From Desmodus rotundus (Eukaryota > Chordata > Mammalia > Chiroptera > Phyllostomidae): a stretch of DNA of 64,000 bases. Of this stretch, positions 1-10,545 are shown in pieces. Both the position numbers and the translations under genes were made by a program. The stretch covers positions 53,717,459-53,781,458 of the forward strand of contig NC_071392.1 of NCBI RefSeq assembly GCF_022682495.2. Direction: 5' to 3'. Position 1 is the stretch's first letter. Each line of letters begins with the position of its first letter. Under the pieces are notes generated by a model. That model worked only from the letters and a program-made list of their open reading frames with translations. It did not search any database and was not told the origin of the DNA.

Positions 1-640
1 AGAAAACTGAAAATGGAACTGCCTTTTGACCTAGCAATACCACTTCTGGGAGTATACCCTAAGAATCCTGAAACACCAATTCAAAAAAACCTTTGCACCC
101 CAATGTTCATGGCAGTACAATTTACAATAGCCAAGAGCTGGAAGCAACCTAAGTGCCCATCAGTAAATCAGAGGATCAAAAAAAATGTGGTACATTTACA
201 CAACAGAATACTACACTGTAGAAAGAAAGGAGGAGCTCCTACCCTTCACAACAGCATGGATGGAACTGGAGGGCATTATGTTAAGTAAAATAAGCCAGGC
301 ATTGAAAGACAAATGCCATATAATCTCACCTATAAGTGGAACCTAATCAACAAAACAAACAACCAAACAAAATATAACCAGAAAAATCAAAATAAAGAAG
401 AAATTCACAATAACCTGTGGGGAAGGGGGGGAGGAATAATGGGGGAAAACAGGGGAAGGGTCATCAAGGAACATGTAAAAAGGACACATAGACAAATCCA
501 AAGGGGGCAGGTTCAAAGGTGGGAGGAAGGGATGGGTAGGGCAGGTGTTGTGGAGGGATGAAAATGGAGACACATGGAGACACATGTAGATGAACAACAA
601 TAAAAAAAAAAAGAAATAAAGAATATAATCTGAAATAAAT
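1..640 (+). mobile_element. 3' end of a LINE-1, cut by the window edge
   Basis: The sequence covers the last ~95 codons of L1 ORF2, the 3' UTR and the A-rich tail. The frame from 13 starts MELPFDLAIPLLG, the usual C-terminal part of mammalian ORF2p. It then drifts out of frame near the expected tail, so this copy is dead. The 3' UTR has G-rich runs (about 417-545) and ends in an A-tract from 600. The flanking sequence from about 655 belongs to an older L1 on the opposite strand, so this copy probably inserted into that element. The 5' part lies left of the window. Confidence 0.9.
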
Positions 641-654
641 AATACACTGCAAGG

Positions 655-1258
655 AATAAACAGTAGTAATCTATTCAGATACTCTGATTCTTCCTGATTT
701 AGTTTGGGAAGATTGTATGTTTCTAGGAATTTCATCCTGGTTGTCCAGGTGTCAGTTTATACCAGTAGTTGTTCATAATATTTTCTTATAAACATTTGGA
801 TTTCTTAGGTGTCAGTAGTTTTTTCTCCTCTTTCAGTATCCGATTAAATTTATTCTAGTCCTCTGGTGGTGGTGGTTGTTGTTGAGTCTGGTTAAAGGTT
901 TTTCAGTCTTCTTTATCTTTTCAAAGAACCACCTCTTGGATACATTGATCTTTTGTATTTTTCTAATACTCTATTTTGTTTATGTCTGCTCTGGGTTTTA
1001 TTACTTAAGTCCTTCTACTCACTTTGGGCTTTGTTTGTTTTTCTTCTTCAGGTTTCTTTTTTTTTTTTAATTTTTATTGTTATTCAGTTACAGTTGTATG
1101 CCTTTTCTCTCCATCCCTCCACCCTACCCCAGCCGAACGAACCTCCCTCCCCCACCTCCACCTTCCCCCTTGATTTTGTCCATGTGTCCTTTATACTAGT
1201 TCCTGTAATCTCCTCTTCCCACTGTTCAGGTTTCTTTAAGTATAAAGTTAGGTTGTTT
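655..1258 (-). mobile_element. Old minus-strand LINE-1, segment 1 (ORF2 pre-RT region)
   Basis: Read on the minus strand, 735 down to about 664 gives MKFLETYNLPKLNQ, the segment just before the reverse transcriptase domain of ORF2p. The rest matches 4020-4390 of the younger L1 in this window, with many substitutions. The segment is interrupted at 1059-1224 by a short L1 tail and ends at about 1258, where the younger L1 begins. It appears to resume at 8098. Its C-terminal half should lie left of the window. Confidence 0.8.
1059..1224 (-). mobile_element. 166-base LINE-1 3' tail insertion
   Basis: This is a T-tract followed by the bat L1 3' UTR in antisense (pyrimidine-rich, C-runs). It is severely 5' truncated, with no coding part. 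The 12-base direct repeat TTCAGGTTTCTT occurs at 1047-1058 and 1225-1236 and is taken as the target-site duplication. The host is the old minus-strand L1. The same 3' UTR starts again at 1261, belonging to the next, larger insertion. Confidence 0.85.
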
Positions 1259-1514
1259 CTTTTTTTTTTAATTTTTACTGTTATTAAATTATAGTTGTAT
1301 GCCTTTTTTCCCCTTCCCGCCACCCCACCCCAGCTGAACCCACCTCCCTCCCCCACCCCCACCATCCCCCCCGATTTTGTCCATGAGTCCTTTATAATAG
1401 TTCCTGCAATCCCATCTTCCCACTGTCCCCACCCCACTCCCCCCTGGCCACTGCTAGACTGTTCCCAACCTCAATGTCTCTGGTTGTATTTTGTTTGCTT
1501 CTTTCTTCTATTGA

Positions 1515-4500
1515 TTATGTTCCAGTTAAGGGTGAGATCATATGGTATTTGTCCCTCACCACCTGGATTATTTCACTTATCATAATGCTCTCCAGTTTCA
1601 TCCATGCTGTTGCAAAGGGTATAAGCTCCTTCTTTCTCTCTGCTGTGTAGAATTCCATTGTGTAAATATACCATAGTTTTTGGATCCACTCATTTGCTGA
1701 TGGGCACTTAGGTTGCTTCCAGTACTCGGCTATTGTAAATTGTGCTGCTATGAACATTGGGGTGCACAGGCTCTTTTGGATTCGTGTTTCAGGGTTCTTA
1801 GGGTATAATCCCAGCAGCGGAATTGCTGGGTCAAAGGGCAGTTCCATTTTTAGTTTTCTGAGGAAATTCAATACTGTTTTCCACAGTAGCCTCACCAGTA
1901 TGCATTCCCACCAACAGTGCACTAGGGTTCCCCTTTCTCTGCATCCTCTCCAACATTTGTTTGTGGATTTGTTTATGCGGGCCACTCTGACTGATGTGAG
2001 ATGGTACCTCATTGGGGTTTGAATTTGCATCTCTCTGATGGCTAGTGATGCTGAGCATCTTTTCATATGTCTCTGGGCCCTCTGTATGTCTTCCTTGGAG
2101 AAGTGTCTGTTCAAGTCCTTTGCCCATTTTTTAATTGGGTTGTTTGTCTTCCTGGAGTGCAGTCGTGTGAGTTCTTTATATATTTTGGAGATCAGGCCCT
2201 TGTCTGAGGTATCATTGACAAATATGTTTTCCCATGCCATTGGTTCTCTTTGTAATTTGGTGCTATTTTCTTTAGCCTTGCAGAAGCTTTTTATTTTCAT
2301 GAGGTACCATTTGTTTATTCTTTCCTTTATGTCCCTTGCTTTAGGGGACATGTCTGTGAGGATGTTGCTGCATGGAATGTCTGAGATTTTCCTGCCAACG
2401 TTTTCCTCAAGGACTTTTAAGGTGTTACAACTTATATTTAAGTATTTTATCCATCTTGAGTTTATTTTGTGTATGGCGTAAGTTGGTGATCGAGTTTCAT
2501 ATTTTTGCACGTAGCTGTCCAGATCTCCCAACACCATCTGTTCAAGAGGCTGTTTTTGCTCCATTTTATGCTCCTGCCTCCTTTGTCAAATATTAATTGA
2601 CCGTAAAGACTTGAGTTTATTTCTGGGCACTCTATTCTGTTCCATTGGTCTATGTGCCTGTTTTTATGCCAGTACCAAGCTGTTTTGATTACAGTGGCCT
2701 TGTAATACACTTGGATATCAGGTATTGTGATCCCTCCTGCTTTGTTCTTCTTTCTCAAAATTGCTGCAGCTATTCGGGGTCATTTATGGTTTCATATAAA
2801 TTTCTGAAATGTTCGTTCTATATCTGTGAAATATGTCATGGGTACTCTAATAGGGATTGCATTGAATCTATAAATTGCTTTGGGTAGTATGGCCATTTTG
2901 ATGATGTTAATTCTTCCAATCCATTAGCATGGTGCATGCTTCCATTTGTTTGTGTCTTCCTTAATTTCTTTCTTCAATGTTGTGTAGTTTTCTGAGTACA
3001 GGTCTTTTATCTCCTTGGTTAGGTTTATTCCTAGGTAGTTGATTTTTCTTGTTGCTATATCAAATGGGATTTTTTTCCTGATTTCTGTTTCTGATGTTTC
3101 CTTGTTGGTGTACAGGAATACCTTTGATTTCTGAGTATTAACTTTGTATCCAGCTGTTTTGCCGAATTCATTTATTAGGTCAAGTAGTTTTTTGGTGGAG
3201 TCTATAGGATTTTCCATGTACACTATCATGTCATCTGCAAACAGTGACAGTTTCATTTCCTCCTTTCCAATTTGGATGCCTTTTATTGCTTTTTCTTGTC
3301 TGATTGCTGTGGCTAGGACTTCCAATAATATGTTGAATAGGAGTGGTGAGAGAGGGCATCCTTGTCTTGTTCCTAATCTTAGTGGAAAAGCTCTAAGTTT
3401 TTGTCCATTGAACATGATGTTGGCTGTAGGTCTCTCATATATGGCCTTTATTATGTTGAGGAATGCTCCCTCTATTCCCACTTTGCTGAGTGTTTTTATC
3501 AGAAATGGGTGCTGTACCGTATCAAATGCTTTTTCCTCATCTATTGATACGATCATGTGATTTTTGTCTTTGCTGTTGTTGATGTGATGTATTATGTTTA
3601 TTGATTTGCAAATATTGTTCCATCCTTTGCATCCCTGGGATGAATCCCACTTGATCATGGTGGATGATCTTTTTAATGTATTGCTGGATGCGGTTTGCCA
3701 ATATTTTGTTGAGAATTTTAGTGTCTATATTCATCAGAGATATTGGCCTGAAGTTATCTTTCTTCATTGTGTCTTTATCTGGTTTTGGGATTAGGATGAT
3801 GCTGGCTTCATAAAAAGAGTTTGGGAGTCTTCCATCATTTTGGATTTTTTCGAATAGTCTGTGAAGCATAGGGGTTAGCTCTTCCTTAAATGCTTTGTAG
3901 AATTCTCCTGTGAAACCATCTGGTCCAGGGCTTTTGTGTGTTGGGAGTTTTTTGATGACTGCTTCAATTTCCTCTGCTGTTATTGGTCTGTTCAGGTTTT
4001 CTGCTTCTTCTTCATTCAGTTTTGGAACATTATATTTTTCTAGAAATTTGTTCATTTTACCTAGGTTTTCAAATTTCTTGGCATACAGTTCTTTGTAGTA
4101 ATTTCTTACAATCCTTTGTATTTCTGTGGTATCAGTTGTAATCTCTCCTCTTTCATTTCTGTGCTTATTTGGATCCTCTCTCTTTTTTTCTTGATGAGCC
4201 TACTTAAAGGCTTGTCGATTTTGTTTATCTTTTCAAAGAACCAGCTCCTGGATTCATTGATCCTTAGAATTGTGCTTTTAGTCTCTATGTCATTTAATTC
4301 TGCTCTGATCTTGGTTATTTACTTCTTTGTGGTTGCTCTAGGTTTTCCTTGTTGTTGTTCCTCGATTCTTGTAGGCGTAGGGTTAGGTTGTTTGTTTGAA
4401 ATGTTTCTATCTTTTTAAGGTAGGCCTGTATGGCTATGAACTTCCCTCTCAGGACTGCCTTTGCTGTGTCCCATAAGTTTTGAATTGTTTTAAGTTCATT

Positions 4501-5328
4501 TTCATTTGTTTCTAGAAAGTTTTTGATTTCTTCCCTAATCTTGTTCTTGATCCATCATTGTTTAATAGCATGCTATTCAATCTCCATGATTTTGAGTGTT
4601 TGGGGGTTTTGCCTTAGTGGTTGGTTTCTAGTTTCAGTCCCTTGTGATCAGAGAAAATGCTTGATATGATTTCAATTTTCTTGAATTTGTTGAGGCTTGC
4701 TTTGTGTCCTATCATGTGGTCTATCTTTGAAAATGTTCCATATGCATTTGAAAAGAATGTGTATTTTGCTTCTTTGGGATGAAAGGCTCTATATATATCA
4801 GTTAAGTCCATTTCATCCAAGGCCTTGTTCAAGGTCAAAAAATCTTTGTTGATATTTTGTTTAGAAGTTCTGTCCATCGTTGACAGTTGGGTATTGAAAT
4901 CCCCTACTATAATTGTGTTGCTGTCAATATCTTTCTTGAAGTCCTCCAAGATTTTCTTTATGTATTTGGGTGCTCCTATGTTGGGAGCATATATATTTAC
5001 AATGTTTATGTCTTCTTGGTGGATTCTTCCTTTGAGTATTATGAAGTGACCATCTGGGTCTCTTTATGGCCCTTTTTTTAAAGTGTATTTTGTCTGATAT
5101 GAGTATTGCCACCCCTGCTTTTTTTTCCTGTCCATTTCCTTGGAATATTTGTTTCCAGCCCTTCACTTTCAGTCTGTGTAGGTCTTATGTCCTGAAGTGG
5201 GTCTCTTGTGGGCAGTATATGTGTGTGTCATGCTTTCTTATCCATTCAGCTATTCTATGTCTTTTGATTGGAGCATTTAATCCATTTACATTTAAGGTTA
5301 TTATTGATAGGTACTTATTCTTGCCAAT
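1515..5328 (-). pseudogene. LINE-1 ORF2 (endonuclease/reverse transcriptase), broken
   Basis: ORF2p nicks target DNA and copies L1 RNA into the nick. About 1270 codons are recognisable, close to the normal ~1275. The endonuclease begins at 5328 (NKYLSIITLNVNGLN); PQETH, VGDFNT, KIDH and FSDH carry the expected catalytic residues. The reverse transcriptase (about 4055-2924) keeps the catalytic FADD motif near 3230. The C-terminal Cys/His cluster (CWRGC then HCWWEC) lies near 1900. The normal start codon seems to be ATT (5326-5328) instead of ATG. Frame changes fall near 5070, 3600 and 2500. Stop codons include those ending frames at 5185 and 4614. The C-terminus ends at 1515 with the usual SEIIQVVRDKYHMIS block. 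Confidence 0.9.
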
Positions 5329-5375
5329 TTTTTGTAGCTGCGTTCTTCTCTTTCTCTCTCTTCTCATTCCTTTCC

Positions 5376-6299
5376 TTAAAGCAGTCCCTTTAGCATTTCT
5401 TGCAGAGCTGGTTTGGTGGAGGTGTATTCTTTTAGACTTCTTTTGTCTGGGAAACCCCTTATTTGGCCTTCTATCTTGATTGAGAGCCTTGCTGCGTAAA
5501 GTAGCCTTGGTTGCAGGCCTCTGGTTCTCATTACTTGGAATATTTTTTGCCATTCTCTTCTGGCTTGTGGCGTTTCCATTGCGAAGTCTGTTACTAACCT
5601 TATTGGGGCTCCCTTGTATGTTAATTCCTGTTTCTCCCTTGCTGCCTTTAAGATCGTCTCTTTGTCTTGGAATTTTGCCATTTTAATTATGATGTGTCTT
5701 GTAGTGGGCCTCTTTGGGTTCCTCTTGCTTGGGACTCTCTGTGATTCCTATGTTTGTGTGACTTTTTCTCTCATCAAATTAGGGAAGTTTTCCATCCTTA
5801 CTGTTTCAAACAAGTTTTCTATTCCTTGCTCTTCTTCTTCTCCTTCTGATATCCCTATTATACGGATATTAGTACATTTTTTGTTATTCTTTGTTTCCCT
5901 TAACCCGTCTTCATTCTTTCTGAGCCTCTTTTTCTCTTGTTGCTCTTTCTGGGTGTTTTTTTCTACTTTGTCCTCCTGTTCGCTGATCCAATCCTCTGCC
6001 TCATCAATTCTACTTTTGATTCCTTCTACTGTGTTCTTCAGTTCAGAAATTGTATTCTTCATTTCCTCTTGGCCCTTGTTGATAGTTTCTATTTCCTTTT
6101 TCATGTTGATATAGCTTGCAGGGAGTTCATTGTAGTTTTCCTGTAGTTTCCAGTAATTCTCTGTGAGCTCAATGAGCTTCTTGATAACCATTGCTTTGAA
6201 CTCAGTATCTGATAGTTGACTCGCCTCTTTTTCATTTAGCATTCTTTCTGAGGCATCCTCCTTTCCTTTCATTTGGGGCTTGTTTCTTTGTGTTCTCAT
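5376..6299 (-). pseudogene. LINE-1 ORF1 (RNA-binding chaperone), one nonsense codon
   Basis: ORF1p is the trimeric RNA-binding protein that coats L1 RNA. The reading frame runs from ATG at 6299 to the stop at 5376, 308 codons, interrupted only by TAG at 5748-5750. The pieces on each side are in the same frame. The N-terminal third (about residues 45-140) is rich in K and E with heptad-like spacing, as expected for the coiled coil. The centre (NIRIIGISEGEEEEQGIENLF) is the RRM-like domain, and TILKAAREKQELTYKG onward is the C-terminal domain. ORF2 follows after about 50 bases. Confidence 0.9.
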
Positions 6300-6919
6300 T
6301 GTGAGACTCTTCTTGTTAGCCTCTGCTTTTTAAATTGATCTCTTCTGACTCCTTGGGTTTATGGTATGAATTTGTATGGTAGAATGCCAGTGGGATTCAG
6401 TGGTGCTGTCTCCTTAATCTCCTGAGCTCTCTGGTCTTGGGCTGTCGTTTATGTTGGCTAGCTGTATGTCCTTGGGGTTGATTGTTGTTGGGTCTTTCTT
6501 TGATGGATCCTTCCCTAAAGCTTGTTAATTGAGGGTCATTCCTTCCACCACATCTTGTATTCTTTTGTGCAGATGTGGACAATTTTTGTTGAAGCTGATT
6601 ATTCTGTGTGTACCAGGTTTTTAGGCTTCTCTCTTGCTCTTGTCCTGATGTTTGTTCTCAGTAATTTCTCCACTATTTAGTTGTATTTCCAGATGAGTCC
6701 TGGATTGCGGTTATTGTGTGTTCCACCCCCTTCTTTACCTTCTTCCGTTGTTATCTGTTGGTGGTTTTCCTCTTCCAGCAGGTGTACTGGTGTTCACCAC
6801 CCCCAGCTTGCAAGTTCTCTTGAGTAGCAAAGTGAAATTTGTCTCACTGTCTCAGTTATTGGGATGACCCCTGTTTGGGTCTAACTCTGGTCTTTTAGTG
6901 CTCCAGATTTTATTGTCTC

Positions 6920-7170
6920 ACCTGTGGGAAAAGGAGGGAAAAGAAAAGAAAAGCAAAAGGGAAGGAAGGAAAAAGGAATAGAAAAGGAAAGGAAAGAAGG
7001 ACAAAGGAATGAAAAAGATCGGAGGAAAGAAAAGAAGAAAGAATTTTAACAAAAATTAAAATCAAAATATAAATAAAAGAAGGCACGAAGAAGGAATTAA
7101 AAATTAAAGGAAGGAAAGAAGAAGGAGTAAAAAAAGAAAGAAGGACACAAAGGAAGAAGGAATTAACAAT
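6920..7170. repeat. Purine-rich tract in the LINE-1 5' UTR
   Basis: About 250 bases are almost all A and G on the plus strand (GGAAAG, AAGAAAG and GAAGGAA units). The plus-strand L1 has a matching pyrimidine-rich stretch at about 17400-17545, so the tract belongs to the L1 5' UTR and is not an independent microsatellite. Confidence 0.75.
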
Positions 7171-7444
7171 TAAAAGTCTTCTGCTGGCTTTAAACCCGTC
7201 AGGTCAGTTCTGCTGGTCTTCCTGTCTTTGAAACGTGAGGGGGTGGGTTGAGGGATTTGTTTCACTTTTCTTCCTTCCTGAGCCACACTCTTCCCTGTTG
7301 TCCAGCCTCCAGTCCAGTTCCTCAGGGTCCTTCTTCTCCCCCCTAGGCCTTTAGTCCACCAGTTGTGCTGCCCTTGATGTTCACAAATTAGGGGCAACTC
7401 ACACTCCACCTTCTTGCTCTTTGCTGTTAGTGTTCAGTCCCTGG

Positions 7445-7658
7445 TGCTTCAGGTGTGGTCACCCATGGGAGCCAGGCTGTTGATTGGGGTGTGCACCCAC
7501 CTGGGGCTTCAGGTGTGGGCGCCTAGGCTGCTGATTGGGGTATACACTGACTGGGGGGCTTTGGGTCCGTGCGCCCAGGCAGCCGGGCTACTGATCAGGG
7601 TGCATACTGACCTGGGCTTCAGGTGTGTGCTGGGGCTGCTTATCTGGTGTTCACAGTG
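7445..7658 (-). repeat. GC-rich tandem array in the LINE-1 5' UTR, ~4 units
   Basis: Units begin at 7445, 7506, 7558 and 7616, each with a GCTTCAGGTGTG-like start, then AGGCTGCTGATTGGGGT and CACTGACCTGG-like blocks. Unit length is 52-61 bases, with the last unit partial (about 43 bases). The array lies inside the presumed promoter region of the young L1. Confidence 0.75.
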
Positions 7659-8097
7659 CAGAGACTGAGGGAGTGGCGGACACAAGAGCCCATAGTTGCT
7701 GTGGAGAATTCTCTAAACAGCCACTGAGTGCCTCTATTTTCTCTTTTTCTTTTCAAGAAATTCCTCCTATTCAAGCCCCCCTGGTCCAAACAAGCACCTG
7801 GCCTCTCACACAGCCCAGCCTGGCTCTCTCCCAAGAATCTTGCAGCAGACCTCTGCGGCCCCGGATGCAGGGCTTCAGCCACCCTGGTCCCCACATTGGT
7901 CCCAGGGGCCTTACTGTCCTTAAGCACTCTTCTTACCATCTGATTTTTCAATGCCGTCTACAATTTTTGGTCTCTGATCTTGATATATGCTGGAATACCG
8001 TTGACTGTTCACTCTGTTCCTCAGACCAGCTAGGCATTTCACTCTTGCCAGCAGAAGTGGACTCCGCTCCCACCAATCTCGCCACCATCTTCAAGGA

Positions 8098-10172
8098 TTC
8101 TGTGTGCGTATACTTTCAATCTGAGGTGGGTTCTTGGAGCCAGCATGTATGTGGGTCTTGTTTTATATCCATTCAGCTACTCTTTGTCTTTTCCTTGGAG
8201 CATTTAAGCCCTTTACATTTACGGTGATTACCGATAGGTATATATTTAGTGCCATTTTATTCTTAGACTATATTCCTCTCTTTTGTTTTTGTTTTTGTTT
8301 TTTTTCTTTCTCTTTCTCTACTGCTTCTTAAAGCAAGCCCTTTAACATTTGTTGCACTACTGGTTTGGTGTTAACAAATTCCTTTACTTTTTCTTGTCTG
8401 GGAAGCTCTTTATTTCTCCTTCAATTTTAAATGATAGCCTTCCTGGGTAAAATGGGCTTGATTGTAGGTCCTTGCTTTTCATCACCTTGAGTATTTAATG
8501 CTACTCCCTTTTGGCCTGAAATATTTCTTTTGAGAAAACAAATGATAATCTCATTGCTATGCTCTTGCATGTAACTACCTGCTTTTCTCTTGCAGCTTTT
8601 AGGATTCTCTTCTTGTTTTTAAGTGTTGTCATTTTAATTATGATGTGTCTCAGTGTAGGCCTCTTTGAGTCCAAATTGTTTGGGACTCTCTGAGCTTCCT
8701 GGGCTAGTGTATCTTTATCCTTCACCAGGCTAAAGAAGTCTTTGGTCATTATTTCTTCAAATAGGTCTTGATCCCTTGCTCCCTGTCTTCTCCTTCTGGT
8801 ATTCCCATGATGCAAATGTTGTTATGCTTTGTGTTGTCCAAAATGTTTCTTAAACTCTCCACATTTTTATAAATTCCTTTTTCTTTTTGCTGCTCTGCCT
8901 GAGTGTTTTCTTTTCTACCTCTTCTTCCTAATCATTCCTTAGGCCCTCTTCCTCGTCTAGCATGTCCTTTATTCCTTGCAGTGTATTATTTATTTCAGAT
9001 ATTTCATTCTTTTATTTCTGACTGGTATTTTTTTATGGTTTCTATGTCTTTTTCATGCTGTTGAGTATCCTTATAATCATTAAGCTCTCTATCTGATAAA
9101 TTGCTTGCCTCCATTTCATCTTCTTCTGGAGAATTCTCTTGGTCTTTCATTTGGGGTGTGTTTCTTTGTCTTCCCCTTTTGGCTACTTCTTTATATTACT
9201 TCCTATGTATTAAGTAGACCTGCCCAGAATCTGGTGTAGGCCTTTGTCAGCCACTGCTTGTGTCTGGCCATAGTCAACCTGTTTGGAGCTATCAGTGATC
9301 CACAGCATGTGGCTCCCTCTGCTGGGCTTATTTGTGTGGGGAAAGAACCAGGCCACATAGCAAGGCTGCCTTTTTCAGCACTGGGCCCTGGGGAGGGTCA
9401 GCTGAAGTCTCATAGGGCTCCCAGAGATCCACTTTAGTTATTAATCTAATGAGCAACATAGCTTCAAGCTATAATCAGCAGCCTGGCTTGAGCACCACAG
9501 AGTGGGGCCAAATAATTTCTGTGGGTAGGGCTGCTGCTTCCTCTCAGACTTGGAGGGGAGAGCTCTGCCTGAGAAAGATGGTTTCTACAGTATGGGGTAT
9601 GACTCATAACTGGGATCCTGGTGGCTATTCCTCCAATTCTATTCCCAGAGCCGCTAAGCCCTCACTCTCCTCAGGCATCTCTAGTCTACTCTACCCTACC
9701 TCTCCTGGAGCCCAAGGTAAATGGCTTCAAACAAAATTATGTGGTTTGGCCCTTTAGAGGCTCTCTGTATCTCCAGCCATCTCTTCTTAAAAGACAGAAT
9801 CCTGCTGCTTTTCAGAGCTGGGTATTATCTGGGTTATTTTCTGGCTCTGGTGCTGTAGGCTGGGGAGCTCAGCTTAGGATTTAGACCCCACACTTCTCAG
9901 GGGGAACCCCTGGCTGCTGAATTATCCTTCTGGAACTATAGCTGCCATCCATGGAAGCATGGTCAGCCCTCTCACGCCTCCTCTGTACTCCCTACCAGTC
10001 CTGTTGTGGTGAAGTGGTCTCTTCTGTCTGTTCATGGTTATAAGGCTTCTTTGCAGGTACTGTTCAGTTGGTTATACAGGATGATTTATCTACAATTTAA
10101 TTGTAATCCCAGATTGGTCCTGGGAGGAGGTTAGTGTAGCTTCCACTTACTCTGTCATTTTGGATTCTGCTT
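8098..10172 (-). mobile_element. Old minus-strand LINE-1, segment 2 (ORF2 start to 5' UTR)
   Basis: 8098-8270 matches the ORF2 endonuclease start of the younger L1 (compare 5163-5300). 8300-9150 matches ORF1, and 9150-10172 is 5' UTR. The 5' end near 10172 has the same block as the L1 5' UTR at 57900 (AAGTGGAAGCTACACTAACC-like). With 655-1258 this forms one old L1. About 770 bases of ORF2 between the two segments are absent. Confidence 0.82.
8501..8815 (-). pseudogene. LINE-1 ORF1 fragment of the old element
   Basis: The open stretch of 104 codons contains AQEAQRVPNNLDSKRPTLRHIIIKM and KKRILKAAREKQVVTCK. This is the conserved RRM-to-C-terminal domain part of ORF1p. Sequence on both sides continues the homology in other frames with stops, so it is a decayed fragment and not a gene. 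Confidence 0.8.
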
Positions 10173-10175
10173 AAT

Positions 10176-10384
10176 AGATTTTTAATCAAATTGTTTTTAT
10201 TATCTGTTATGATAATATTAAAATCAGCTGTCCCTGAGCTTTACTGAATTCGTTAGAGGAGATGACTGCAATGAAAAAGCCATGAAGAGTCAGCATCAGT
10301 GTGGTTGAATATGTATGTGAGAATGTGCAGACTGTCCTTAAGATGCTTGCTAGAAACTCTTCTTTTCAGAAGAATATGAAACAA
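10176..10384. other. No recognised feature
   Basis: This is AT-rich sequence beyond the 5' end of the old L1. I see no coding potential or recognised repeat. Confidence 0.5.
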
Positions 10385-10545
10385 TGTTTGCACCTTCTTT
10401 TTTTAAGTTTTTTTTATGGGTGACACTATTATGGATGTCCTCTTTTCCCCTGCCCTTTGCTTACCTCCACCCAACCCCTGACACCTTTTCCCTATGACCA
10501 TCATTGGAACCCTTCCTTCAAACTTCTGTTGGCTGTCTTTTTTCA
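10385..10545 (-). mobile_element. Probable LINE 3' tail (antisense)
   Basis: A T-rich start is followed by GGTGACACTATTATGGATGTCC and C-rich runs ending in CTATGACC. This layout resembles the antisense 3' UTR of bat L1/HAL1-type elements (compare the HAL1 3' UTR at 48600-48780). There is no coding part. The family is uncertain. Confidence 0.45.

Larger units (their letters stand above)
1258..8096 (-). mobile_element. Nearly full-length bat LINE-1
   Basis: Reading right to left, the element has a ~1.8 kb 5' UTR (8096-6300), ORF1 (6299-5376), ORF2 (5328-1515), a C-rich 3' UTR and a T-tract at 1261-1270 (the poly(A) tail). All parts of an autonomous L1 are present, about 6.8 kb in total. ORF1 has one premature stop. 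ORF2 has about three frameshifts and some stops, so it cannot move now but is fairly young. It sits inside an older L1 of the same orientation. I see no target-site duplication, and about 770 bases of the host L1 are missing at the insertion point. Confidence 0.92.
6300..8096 (-). promoter_or_regulatory. LINE-1 5' UTR with presumed internal promoter
   Basis: This is the region upstream of ORF1 in the full-length L1. Its 5' boundary near 8085-8096 is set by alignment with the plus-strand L1 at 16491, which begins with the same block (GGTGGCGAGAT followed by GGAGTCCACTTC). It contains a GC-rich tandem array (7445-7658) and a purine-rich stretch (6920-7170). L1 5' UTRs usually carry a Pol II promoter. 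That function is assumed from the family and not shown by a motif here. Confidence 0.7.

Noticed and set aside
5614..6114. 166-codon plus-strand frame rich in Ser, Leu and Phe
   Set aside because: It is the antisense shadow of L1 ORF1 (the coiled-coil codons read backwards).
7625..8227. 200-codon plus-strand open frame
   Set aside because: It runs antisense through the GC-rich L1 5' UTR and across an L1/L1 boundary, so it is a chance frame.
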